Made by a program: the position numbers and the translations under genes | NCBI GenBank assembly: GCA_020881915.1 | Contig: JAJFPB010000014.1 | Span: 310,001 to 374,000 of the forward strand | Origin: Paramyrothecium sp. XJ0827 | Lineage: Eukaryota; Ascomycota; Sordariomycetes; Hypocreales; Stachybotryaceae | Length of the DNA: 64,000 bases | Reading direction: 5' to 3' | In this document: positions 11,177 through 22,153 of the stretch, piece after piece | Layout: each line of letters opens with the position of its first letter | Numbering within the stretch: position 1 is the stretch's first letter | The notes under the pieces: model-generated | Seen by the model: only the letters and a program-made list of their open reading frames with translations | Database searches by the model: none | Told to the model about the DNA's origin: nothing

Positions 11177-12963
11177 ATGCTGTCAAGACTCCCCAGCGTC
11201 GCACTGTTGCTGGCGGCGAACTTTGGTCTCGCTTGCTCTCGACCCAACCTCGTTGCTATTCGAGAACAAAGCAGCGATGCTGCGTGCCGGTGTTTCCCTG
11301 GCGATGAGTGCTGGCCGAAGCAATGCGATTGGGCCAAGTTGAATGCAACCGTCGACGGTCGCTTGGTTGCCACAGTGCCATTGGGATCTCCCTGTCACGA
11401 CCCCAATTACAACGCCGACCAGTGCGCTGGACTCCAGGATGAATGGCGGTTCTCCTCCGTGCAGTAGGTCACTCTAGTGAAATGATACCTGGCCTGGATC
11501 GCCAATTGCTAACGACTGTATCAAGCATGGAGTCCTCGTCGTCGGTTATGGCGCCCCTGTTCGCTAATGAGAGCTGTGACCCCTTTGAGCCAAGAGAGCG
11601 GCCGTGCACTCTCGGCAACTATGTAAGATACGCCGTGGACGTCGCAAGCCCTGAGCATATCGCTGCTGCTCTGGAGTTCGCAAGCAAGCACAATATCCGA
11701 ACTGTTGTTCGCAACACTGGCCATGACTACAATGGACGCTCCACCGGAGCCGGTGCCTTGGCTATCTGGACTCACCACCTCAAAGACTCCGAGGTCATTG
11801 ACTGGGAGGACGAGCACTACGCTGGCAAGGCAATCAAGTTCGGTGCTGGTATTCAGGGATTCGAGGGCCTCGCTGCTGCACGCGAGCAAGGATTAGTGGT
11901 TGTGACTGGCGAGTGTCCGTCTGTCGGACTCGCTGGCGGCTACACCCAAGGGGGTGGCCACTCTGCCCTGTCCACCGCCTACGGTCTTGCTGCCGACAAC
12001 ACGTTGTCGTTCGAAGTAGTCACTGCAACAGGAAAGATTCTTACTGCTTCGCGCACTGAGAATGAGGATCTGTACTGGGCCCTGAGTGGAGGCGGCGGCG
12101 GCAACTACGGCGTCGTCTATTCCATGACCGTCCGAGCGCATCGCGAGGCCAAGGTCAGCGGAGCCAGGTTCGCCGTTGCGCCTCCTGAGAATAACACGGA
12201 GCTGATCTACGACGTGATTGATGCTTTCCATGCCGCACTCCCCGACATCGTCGACTCCGGCATCATGATTATCTATTTCTTTGGAGCAGGATTTATCCAG
12301 AGCCCGGCCGTGACCGCGTACAACAAGACGCAAGCCGAACTTGAGGCCATCCTCAAGCCTTTTGTTGATGCCGTGGCTGACTTGGGCATCACCGTTGAGC
12401 CCACCTATACCGAATACGCCAGCTACTATGAGCATTACAACCATTACTGGGGTCCTCTGCCCGCCGGTAACATTCAGGTCGGCGATTCGCTCTTTGGAGG
12501 ACGCTTGATGCCTCGAAAGGCCCTTCCTTCTTTCGGCGAGACAGCTCGTCAGCTAGCCAAGCTGGGTGTTATATACATTGGTGTCGGTACCGACGTATCG
12601 CGGTTCGGGACGGACAACGCCAATGCTGTTCTCCCCCAGTGGCGCACCTCTCTTGTGCAGGTGTCCCTGACGCTGCCGTGGAGCTTTGACGCTCCCTTTG
12701 CGGACATGGTCTCTGCGCAGAACCGCATCACCAACGAGATCCAGCCGATCATCGAAGCTGCCACCCCGGGTGCCGGCGCGTATATGAACGAGGCCGATTT
12801 CCAACAACCGGACTTTCAGGATACCTTCTACGGCGTCAACTACCCCAAGCTGCTCCAAATCAAGCAAAAGTACGATCCCAAGCAGTTGCTTTATGTGCGA
12901 ACGGGCGTGGGAAGTGAGGGCTGGGCTCAACGCAATGACGGTCGTTTGTGTAAAGCTGTATGA
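11177..12963 (+). CDS. Secreted FAD-linked oxidoreductase, berberine bridge (BBE) type
   Basis: Two exons, 11177-11463 and 11526-12963 (donor GTAGGT, branch GCTAAC, acceptor AAG), 574 aa. The start at 11177 is chosen because it begins a signal peptide (about 20 residues, ending LACS). Then comes a Cys-rich CRCFPGDECWP segment typical of secreted fungal members, the PCMH FAD-binding domain with NTGHDYNG (His162) and TGECPSVG (Cys226), GGYTQGGGHS, and the C-terminal BBE domain. His162 and Cys226 sit where bicovalently flavinylated enzymes attach FAD. Such enzymes oxidise alcohols, sugars or alkaloid-type substrates with O2, making H2O2; the substrate cannot be told from sequence. It converges with the NLR-like gene, 514 bp between stop codons. 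Confidence 0.93.
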
Positions 12964-13477
12964 TGATGGGACGAAGCCCACGGAACAGCAGAGTAGATTC
13001 CTGACATACCATCCGTAGCGATGATTTCAATGATAGAATGACGTGGATGTTCTTGATTTTCGTTAACGTTTTGACCTTCCATTCTGCTAAGCTGATCTCT
13101 CGATTTATGAGTTAGGGCCAAGCACAGAGTGAAGCATGGCCCACCGGTATTGTTGCGAGAAGCCGAAATTACTTACACCCGACAGTCAAAGCATCGGTTG
13201 AGCTAGGCTTGCCGAACAACAGTCTTTGATGGGATTCTACACTCTCCATGTCCACAGAAACTAAGCTGTCATCAGTTGGAAAGCAAATTTTGTTTATTAA
13301 GATTTTGTTTGCAAAAAAAAAAAAAAAAAAAAAAAAAAGAAAAAGAAATGAACGCCCTCCTCGCGCAAACACCGAACCAATACGGTACTCATATACCACA
13401 TAGAGCTGTGCAACCTAAGCACCTTCTTCCCTGGCTAACTCCCCCGACAATTCCCAGTTGGCTGTTTGCCCATCATC
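12964..13477. other. Convergent intergenic region with poly(A) tract
   Basis: Holds the 3' ends of the FAD oxidase and of the NLR-like gene, plus a 26-nt adenine run (separate entry). No coding frame supported. Confidence 0.6.
13313..13338 (+). repeat. A26 homopolymer followed by GA-rich stretch
   Basis: Twenty-six consecutive A, then gaaaaagaaa. It is the longest homopolymer seen in the window. It may be simple slippage or the tail of an old retroposed sequence; no target-site duplication or SINE body is evident on the 5' side. Confidence 0.8.
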
Positions 13478-16400
13478 CTAGGCTGATGAAGCAGCATCGA
13501 CAGATTTCCTGGCGGGGACGCCTGTTGCAGACCCAGTCACGCCAGCCACAACTGTTTTTCGCTGTGGTAGCAGAGACAGATGTCCGAAAATGACCGCGCT
13601 TCTCGGGTCAAGTTTCGTGATATCAACAGGCTCCATGTCCGCGGCCATAACCTTCCTAGCCAGCGACCATCTAGTCACAAGGTGCTGGACCGGGTCAGTA
13701 TGGTCTACGACCTGCCCTTTACCGGAAACGCAGCTACACGGCTTCATTGAATCCGCAGACGAGACCCACTGCAACTTTTTGGTCACCTTGCCGGTGGTAG
13801 GATCTGCATACTTCTTGAGCTTGGGATCCGCGAGGAGAAGGTTCATGGTCGATACAGTTGTGGCGAGTAGATCTGAGCCAGACGGCAGGACCGTCCAATT
13901 TGGACAGATGGAACCGGTGTCGTGCGGCCGAATGAGCTCTCCCCACTCTCCGGCAAACAAGACTGGAATACCGGCTGAATGTGCAAGGTCGCTCCAACCG
14001 AGGCCGCGGGCATTAAGATACCGGATGTTGTGCGTAACGCTTGGCTCTCTTAGAGTCCAGATCTCGGAGATGTCAACTCCGGTGATGGACTTGTGAAGGT
14101 TACGGGTCATTGGTATGCCGATCTCGTTTGGTTCTCCACGTCGCTTGGCCATGTCGATGAGATGGCCAAGACAATCCCCAAGAGGGTGCACCCAATCCTC
14201 AAATGTTTGGACCTTCCCGCTGCTCTTACGCACCACCAACGCCTTATTTTCCTCAGACAGCAGGGTCATGATCGCCCTCTCAGTTCCTGTCGTAGGGCCC
14301 CATTCCGTTTTCAAGTCTGAGTCGTTGAAACGCCAGGCCTGGTTCGTTAAATTGACGTGTTTGTGCCTCTCCTGGTAAAACGAGACCCGAGCCAAATAGA
14401 GCAGTGCAGACGCAGCATCCACAAGCCACGCTCGCTGAGATGTTGTACTATAAAAGATGAAGGTTTCCGTGGCGAGCCACCAGACGAGGTCATCAAAGTC
14501 CTTTGCTCGAATAACTGGCGGCGTTTTGGGTTTTCTCCACGACAACAGCACCCCAAAGATTGCGTAATGACCCAGCTCAAAGTAGAAGCGATCAATGAAC
14601 AGAATGCTTGGCGCTGACGGCAGAGACGATGACGCAACATTATAGTCCAAACCTGCTTGCCCTAGTGAAGAAGTCAGTCACTTGATCAAGGAACCGTCTC
14701 TCTAGGAAACCATACCGCAACATTCGGCAGCTTCAGCGCACCACCCAACGAAATGGCGTGTGTTCTTAAGCTGGTCCAGCCCCCACCGGTATCCTGCGGC
14801 TGTCTTGTCAACCTGTGAATCGTTGGAGGAAACCCGTACATTGGGATTACCACTTGTCACGAAATGCCACGCTGCGAAATCCCTGCCTTTTCCACTCAAG
14901 ACCAGCAGCCTGTCGAACTTCTTGATGAAGACTCTGTCGTCCAGCCTGACGACTTTGTTGGAACCAAACAGCTGGGATAAGATATCGGAGGTTGTTTCCA
15001 GCCCCATGTCGCGCACAGGTCGATCAGCAATCGGATAGCCCTCGACAATGACAGGGTTCGAAAAGAGTGACGTCCAGCAGGATCCTGGGGGTTTCCCAGA
15101 GACATCAACTTGGTCCATCCCGATCGCAATGTCGCAAGACCAGATCCCTTCCGATGACTTGCGAAGGCTTCTGATCGATGGTGTGCAGGAGAATACAGCA
15201 GGTTCAGTCTCAGATTCCGGAGGGAAGCGTAACGTGGAGGCGATCCACACGAGCTGTTCTCCCAAGATCGCGAGCATATCATTGGAGCTAGTCACAGTGA
15301 TCACACAAGAGCCTTCGCCGCTCAATTGTGCCTGGAAACTCATGTAGCGGCGCTCCATGTCTAGATCTCCTTCAACTAAAGCCATGGTCAGTGATGTTTC
15401 TATTTGACACCATGCATTGTGACTCACCATGAAACTCCTCGCCAGGCTTATGCACTAGGAAAAGTTCCATCAAGTTCAGGATCGGCTGCACTGCATTGGG
15501 CCAAGTCTCCTGTATGTAGCGCTCGATGGGCATTGCCTGTGCATTGAGCAATGTGCCAGTGATGGACACAATTTCATGGAGTTCTGGCATTCCCGGTGAG
15601 CCACCCTGGTTGGCCTGAACTTCACGTCGGAACTGCTGGGGATTCCAAGGCAGATTGAAGATTGCCGTGGTAGAAGCAGCGCCAGACTCGCAGAACCTGC
15701 GCCGAAGCTCAGACCCAATGTCACTTCTTGGTTGCCACCGTGGTAGGCCATTGCCGTTTCGTTCAATTCGAACTCCAAATGGCATAATGGGGGTCGAGGG
15801 CAGCGGGCCACTGTTTTCTGAATAGCTGATCCGGGGAGACAAAGTGTCTGACTGTGGCAGCGTGGTTTCCACTTCCTCATCTTCGCGGTCGGGGTTCAGT
15901 GGGCTTCTTATCTCATCGCTGAGCGAGCCATGACCGGCACTGCTTTGTCTGACGGTGGCTTCATCCCTTTGTTCCGACGCTCGAAGAATTGGCAGCATTC
16001 CAGTATGAGATGGACCGTGCACTGATTCCCACATTCGAATCCCCTCGACGTTGTTCTGGCGCGGGTTTTGATCGAAATACGCACATACAGAGACAATTGG
16101 GGGGTTCGTCGACGACGACCCCTCCGGTAAATCCCCTGGTCGCAAGCACTCCGTTTTCAGCTGTATGAGACGCACGTCTACCAAAGCTTCGATATGCTCA
16201 AGGCGCAGTCGCAGAGATTTCGGTAGCAGTGCCAGCTTCTGGGCGAGCGGTGCTGTACTCTCCTTCAATCTCACAGCCTCATGCCATGCGTGGAGGCTCC
16301 GTCCTATTGTCATGGACGCTTTCGCCCAACACTCGTCCAAAGGTTCGAGGTCCTCGGACAATTCTTGAGTCGCGACTTCCTTGACATGCCCCTTTGAAGT

Positions 16401-17054
16401 AGCTCGACGCAGGCGCACAAAAACACACGCCCGAGGTGAATATCTCTGGTGGTATTGCAGGGCGCTGAGTTTCGGCTCGTTTCGAGCACAAAGGGCAAAC
16501 TTTCGTGCTGCCTCCTGCACATGCAAGACAGTCTGTATGCCAAGCAAGGAGGAAATCTCACGGCGGAGTATATTTTCGTTGTCCGTCACCCACAGCACGG
16601 TTCCCTTTTCATTGTTGGGGTTGAAAGGAAGTGTGATCGGTGCATCGCCCGTAGCGAACAAAGACAGATTATTGACTTTGTAGATCACGAGGAGCCATTC
16701 ATCCTCCTGTTGAATTCGGTCGCACACGGCAAGTTGTAAGTCGGAAAGGCCTTTGTCGAGTTTGAACTCGTCGGCGATCGATCGGTAGTCTGCGACCAAA
16801 TGCTCGAGGCTGTTGCCACGGACCCAGAAGACAGAGCATGTCGAGGCTGACAGTCGTTTCTCCGCATAACCGAGTGCCAGGCAAGAGTTCCTAAAGCTGT
16901 TAGTGGACGGTACCAGGAGTTTGAGGCATCTGGTGAACACATACAGGTTGTCGCCTGGATCAAAGAGAGCAGCGCTCCGGAACGAGCCCTCGGGGCCTAG
17001 CCTTGACTCTAGTATCGCAACAAGCGGGGGACAATCTTGGGGCGGCATTTTCAT
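13478..17054 (-). CDS. Large NLR-like protein with degenerate P-loop NTPase region, function unknown
   Basis: Four exons (17054-16945, 16890-15428, 15375-14716, 14661-13478) give 1138 aa. Each junction has a good donor and acceptor and keeps frame. Residues about 25-160 align by eye with the NB-ARC/STAND NTPase core of fungal NLR-like proteins: a hydrophobic strand before a loop, then LGYAEKR, CSVFWV, and a Walker-B-like LLVIYKVNNLSLF. The P-loop position reads FDPGDNLNS, so the GK[ST] is lost, and the Walker B acidic pair is replaced by Asn. Residues about 370-470 are low-complexity linker. The C-terminal third, with the segment RAKDFDDLVWWLATE, matches a conserved fungal module of unknown function. 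No TPR, ankyrin or WD repeats seen. Nucleotide hydrolysis seems unlikely; a sensor, scaffold or incompatibility-related role is only inference. Confidence 0.72.
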
Positions 17055-19039
17055 TCAGGTCTTTGGTGTCGGGCTGTCTGATGTGGTGATGGCTAGTCTG
17101 TACGTGTTTTGTCGGAGATCTGTGCGTGAAGGAGCGTTTGCATGAGACAAAGCAGAGGAAGAGTTTGATGCGGCTTGGGACACCCAGATGCAGGTACCCG
17201 TGGATGGGTTGCCATTTCACACTTTTTTTTTTGCTCCAACACACCGCTCCATCATTATCGAGCAATACAGTACTGTACAGGTCTTCGTTACCATAGATCT
17301 ATTGCTGACGATATTTGATCGCATGGCGCCCGTTTGCGCAGCTCCTTCTCGTGGAGCTCACATGTGCGGCACCCCTCGGATATGGCCCATAGCCAAACAG
17401 ACCGTCGGCCCCCTGCACGTACATCCTGCCTCTGTCGACTTCTTTGACTCATTACGTTCTGTGTGGTGACATACTTGATGGTGGCCCCTTTCAGGACCAT
17501 CGCCCCTGCGGTCCCCTTCTTTCTCTGTACAGTTTGGTGCAAAGCCAGCTTCACTCAAAAGGCGCAACTGCGCCATGTGGTTGGTCGAAAGAAGCCAAAG
17601 GTAGGTAAAAGACCCTGATTCACTCATTCATTGTTGTGTAAAAGAGTAAGCCGCTGTTGCACAGGGCTTCTACCTTGGTGTCGCCAAATTTCCGCACAGG
17701 CCAACCATCTGCATACACTGTGTGAGAGCCAGTAATTTTCAACCATTGGACCATAGGGCTATAGGCAACAAGAGGACCTGGACTACTTCTGCCCACAGTT
17801 TGGCGCACGGCTGGCCTGTGCGGAAGGACCATTCAGCTCGCGCTTTTGCCGACATGCGGTGGATATGACGGCATCAGACGCTCTCTTCACGACAGCCATC
17901 AATGACCAGGTGAGATGGCTGAAGAATTAAAAGTTATACAGTAATGATAACTGCGGATAGATTTGCCACTTTCGTGACCATTTACGCCTTTGGATACGAC
18001 GCCGTAACCGACTTTGCCGACGCAATTCTTTGTGAAACCACACCCACTTACAAAGGCTTCCCAGACACTGCGTGCTGAAGGAGAAACAAACAGGATTTAA
18101 TGGCAGCGAAATAACTGTCACCTCCTTGACTGGATTGTTACTCCTCAAACGCTACTGATTGTTAGAAAGAACCGAAATGTCTTTGCGACTGGGCTCGAAA
18201 GAGGCGGACGAATCGATTCCTGAAAATATGTTATGTTGCACCATCCAGTAGCACTCAAATAAATGTGAGCCAGCCAGGAGCTCTCCGCGGTTCGCTTAAT
18301 GAAGAGGTTCGAATATAGTATCGTATTCGTCTAGACTAATTGCGGGAAAATTTGTCGACCTGAAGTTGCGAAAACTATCATCTTGGCTGGTCGCCGGAGA
18401 ATGGAAGAGACATTCACGAACTCACTTTTATGCAGGGCATGATTGGTGGTCAGGCCAAGTGCAGCATTGGCAGCGTCAATAAATCACCGACTCTCAATTG
18501 TCGGTATCAAGACGGCCTGGTGGGAATTCGGTCCCATTATCACTGGAGCCCAGGAGAATCGCATCATGCACTAGTCTCTTGAGGGATGGTCCGCCACCCG
18601 TGGGCCAGTGTACAACTAATCGCCACGTTCCTAATTAAGCTTCTATTAAACCCCATGGAGGATGGCCGAGAGTGGAATCTCTTTCTCCAACGGATCCTCT
18701 CCAAACTCCAACTGCATGCCAGGTACGGGATCCCAGGCCGAACCCCTCCTCTCCCCGCTCCCTTGGAGGCGGGTCTTTGGCCCCCGCGGTTCCAAAGCAG
18801 CAGTGCGGTGGCTGGAAGTTCCTGCTTGGCACATCCGTCTCGATCTCCGCCCCTGGCCCGGGCGAAGGGTTCCCGGCCTGCCCAATCGGGAACGATCCAC
18901 CAATGGCTTTCCCGCGATCTCTTGCGTGGCCCTTTCAGTGAGTAAGTATTTATATATTCGGTGAGCAGGCGTTTAGCGAGAATCCCAGAGCGACGAGGAT
19001 CTGCAGAGCAACAGCATCAATTTCAGTCTCGATTAAAAA
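17055..19039. other. 2 kb divergent spacer upstream of the mannanase
   Basis: Promoter space for the NLR-like gene and the mannanase. Open frames of 60-119 codons at 17188-17832 and 18586-18964 lie on both strands and overlap; none has a recognisable domain. 18700-18940 is GC-rich. Confidence 0.6.
18753..18958 (+). promoter_or_regulatory. Mannanase promoter elements: Cre1-type site and TATA box
   Basis: GCGGGG on the minus strand at 18753-18758 matches the Cre1 consensus, and TATTTATATATT at 18947-18958 is a good TATA box about 82 bases before the ATG at 19040. Glucose repression is inferred from motif and gene type. Confidence 0.45.
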
Positions 19040-20571
19040 ATGCATTCCGCACTGACTGCCCTGGCTTTGGCTCTCGCCGGCCAGGCCGCCGCCCAAGCCC
19101 CTGCTGGCTTCGTGACCACCAAAGGCGACAAGTTCTCTCTGGACGGCAAGGATTTCTTCTTCGCTGGTACCAACGCCTACTACTGGCCTTTCAACGTCGT
19201 ACGTCCATATGAACTCGGAATGTTGAAATACTGTAGTCTCTAACACGATAGCATGACAGTGGGGTACCGATCACTTCAAGGATGTAGAGCTCGGCATGCG
19301 CGCCGCCCTCGATGCTGGCCTCAAGGTTGGCCGTACCTGGGCCTTCAACGACCAGAACAAGACCACCAACGCCAACGGCCTCCCCAAGTATGGCACCGGC
19401 AACGAGGCCACGGTGTTCCAGCGCTTCAACCCGGATGGCACCGTTGAGATTGACCTGAGCAGGCTCGATGTTGTTGTCAAGGCTGCCGAAGCCACGGGCC
19501 TGAAACTCGTGCTTGCTCTGACCAACAACTGGGCTGACTATGGCGGCATGGACGTCTACACCGTCAACCTTGGAGGACGATACCACGACGACGTGAGCCT
19601 GATCTCATTGCCACAAGTTGTCATGATTGCTGACGATTTTTTCACAGTTTTACCGTCTTCCTGCCATCAAGAAGGCATTCAAGAACTACATTTCCACCGT
19701 AGTTACTCGGTTTAAGAACTCGCCTGCCATCTTCGCATGGGAGGTTGCCAACGAGGCCCGCTGCGGCGCCGACGGCACGAGGAACCTGCCTCGCGGCCCC
19801 AACTGCAATGCCGATCTCATCACCGAATGGTACGACGAGATCAGCACCTACATCAAGTCCATCGACCCCAACCACCTCGTCACCACAGGCAGCGAGGGTA
19901 CCTTCAACCGCGTGTCAGACGACTGGACCTACAACGGCGCCGACGGTGGTGACTTCGATGCCGAGGCCAAGCTGCCCAACATCGACTACACGACTTTCCA
20001 CTCGTACCCCGACTGGTGGAGCAAGACGCCCGCATGGACCGAGCAGTGGATCATCGACCACTCCAAGGCTGGCTCTGGCAAGCCTGTGGTGCACGAAGAG
20101 TACGGCTGGCTCTCCAGCAACAGCCTCCCGCGTGTCGACGTCGTCGGCCGATGGCAGGAGGTGTCGCTCGGTCTCAAGATGTCGGACATGTACTGGCAGT
20201 TCGGTTACTCTGGCTACTCGACCGGACGCAACCACAACGACGGCTTTACCATCTACCTCGACGACGCCGAAGCTCAGCCCTTAGTCTACAAGCACGCTGC
20301 TGCTGTCAATGCTGCGAACGGCGGCACCCCGACAAGCACGAGCAAGCCTCCTACGTCGACAACGCGACCTGCCACTTCGTCTACCCGAGCTTCCACCACC
20401 ACTACCTTCAAGACCTCGACGACTTCTCAGCCTCCCCCAACTTCCACCTCTACCGGCCCTACTCAGGTCCGCTGGGGCCAGTGCGGAGGCATCAACTGGA
20501 CCGGCCCTACTCGCTGCGAGGCACCTTACGTTTGCACAAAGTCTAATGACTGGTACTCGCAATGTCTGTAA
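19040..20571 (+). CDS. Secreted GH5 endo-1,4-beta-mannanase with C-terminal CBM1
   Basis: Three exons, 19040-19198, 19260-19592 and 19648-20571, 471 aa. A signal peptide ([20 protein letters not shown]) precedes a GH5 subfamily-7-type domain that cleaves internal beta-1,4-mannosidic bonds of mannan and galactomannan. Seen in order: the GTNAYYWPF start, [19 protein letters not shown] with the acid/base Glu at about residue 200, and HEEYGW at 313-318 carrying the nucleophile Glu. A Ser/Thr/Pro-rich linker (about 405-437) then leads to a fungal cellulose-binding module (residues 438-471, QCGG.NWTGPT...WYSQCL) with its four Cys. The first aromatic of the CBM1 flat face is Trp. Domain order and catalytic residues appear complete. 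The first intron acceptor (CAG at 19259) was chosen because it yields [12 protein letters not shown]. Confidence 0.96.
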
Positions 20572-22153
20572 GCGGAAGATAGACCGGCTAGAAGGATAAA
20601 AATATACAGAGCACAATGCTCTCATGGACTTCTAAGTACTATAGTTGTAGAAATACACATGTGATCCTAGAATTAATGCCTCTTCGTTCACTTTTGCTGT
20701 CCGAGCTGAGAATGTGAGACGAGTTGTGCCTTCATGAGAGACCAGACCATAAGAGGCATCATGAATCTGTCTGCAACAAGAGAACCCCCGGGCAGCATCA
20801 TGATACGGGCGGCGCATACCAAAAGTATTGCATGCATGTGTAATACTTTAAGGACCAAACGTGGAGTTTGGACTGCGAAATGTGATTTGCATGATTATTG
20901 ATGTCTTGGTGCATGCCGTCCTAGTGGGTATGGAGTCAGTCAGACAGTACCTAGGCGGCGTGGTAGAGTGAACTCCATTACCCCCTCCCTTTATGCAACT
21001 TCATTGCGTGTTTCGCCCTCATGATTTGTTGTCTGTGCCAACTCGATTGCCCTCGCGCGCTTCAGTTCGAATGCTGCTCATGCGCCTCGTAACTTGTCGA
21101 TGAGCGATGCAAAATGGACAAGCGGGTACCTGCCTTGATCCTCGAGGAGATAGAGACGGCATTGGGTATTAATTTGATCCCTCTGTGGATATGATCAGTG
21201 GTCGAGTTAACTGTCTGGTGTATTCCGATCTTACTGGTGCCTGGCGATATCCTTGAGCAGACCGAGATCGAGTATCGCGGTTTGCAAGCGTTCAGCAAAT
21301 GTATAATACTTGATAGAGGATGCGAGCATGTTACTATTGTCTCGAATCTGTGGTGAGAAATGAAAGGAGTCTGTACAAAACAACCCAGCACAAGGGCTGA
21401 AGTTCCATCACGTAGTACATTTACCTTATGCACCTTGCACAAGTGGTGAGCAAAAAAACAGAGACGACAAGAGGTAGGGTAGTAATACATATGTGCCCCC
21501 CTAATCAGTGCAACCTTAAAGCATATATTTAGCCTAGTGCATCCCGACATTCTAGGAATGGTGTATCGGGGGCAAATTGCGTTGAGGGCACCCATCTTTG
21601 CAGATTGAGCACCACTCCAGCCCCCATCCTGTGCCGCATAAAAAAGAGTGGCTTAATTTAGCATCTGATCCATAAAGAACCGCATATTCACTAGACGGAT
21701 TGAGCATTATGAGGATGCTAATTCCTATAGGGAGTCGGGTTACAAAACACGAATCGCCACAACCTAATTGTCCAGCCATCGCACCTCTACAACCCGTGAT
21801 AGTTCAGGCATGAGCCACCGAGTGTTATGGCGATGCAGCCACTCAGGTGGCTCATGATGGAGGGCCCATGGGCTAAATTGCCATGCCATTAATGGGCCAT
21901 CCCCCCAACTCCCCCAAAAGGTGAAACCATCTTCAATAGCCCCCAGGTATCAAGCAAGCCTTCATGCCTGGTAGGATTTGAATACAACCATAACTGTCGA
22001 TTGAAGGATCAAGGGGTCTTGACGTCAGAGCAAATCAATTGCAAATCTTGACAGCCTATATATCTTGCACTAAATTTCGCGCGAAGCCATTACCCATCCG
22101 ACTCGTTCGTTCCAGCTTCATCACTCGTCACTTTAAAGCCTCATAGTTGTTGT
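20572..22153. other. Intergenic region upstream of the DUF3433 gene
   Basis: A 177-codon frame on the minus strand (21062-21595) has no recognisable domain and irregular composition; I do not call it. A TATATAT motif at 22057-22063 lies about 91 bases before the ATG at 22154 and is a plausible TATA box. Confidence 0.5.

Noticed and set aside
21062..21595. A 177-codon minus-strand open frame
   Set aside because: No recognisable motif and no splice partners; length is compatible with chance.
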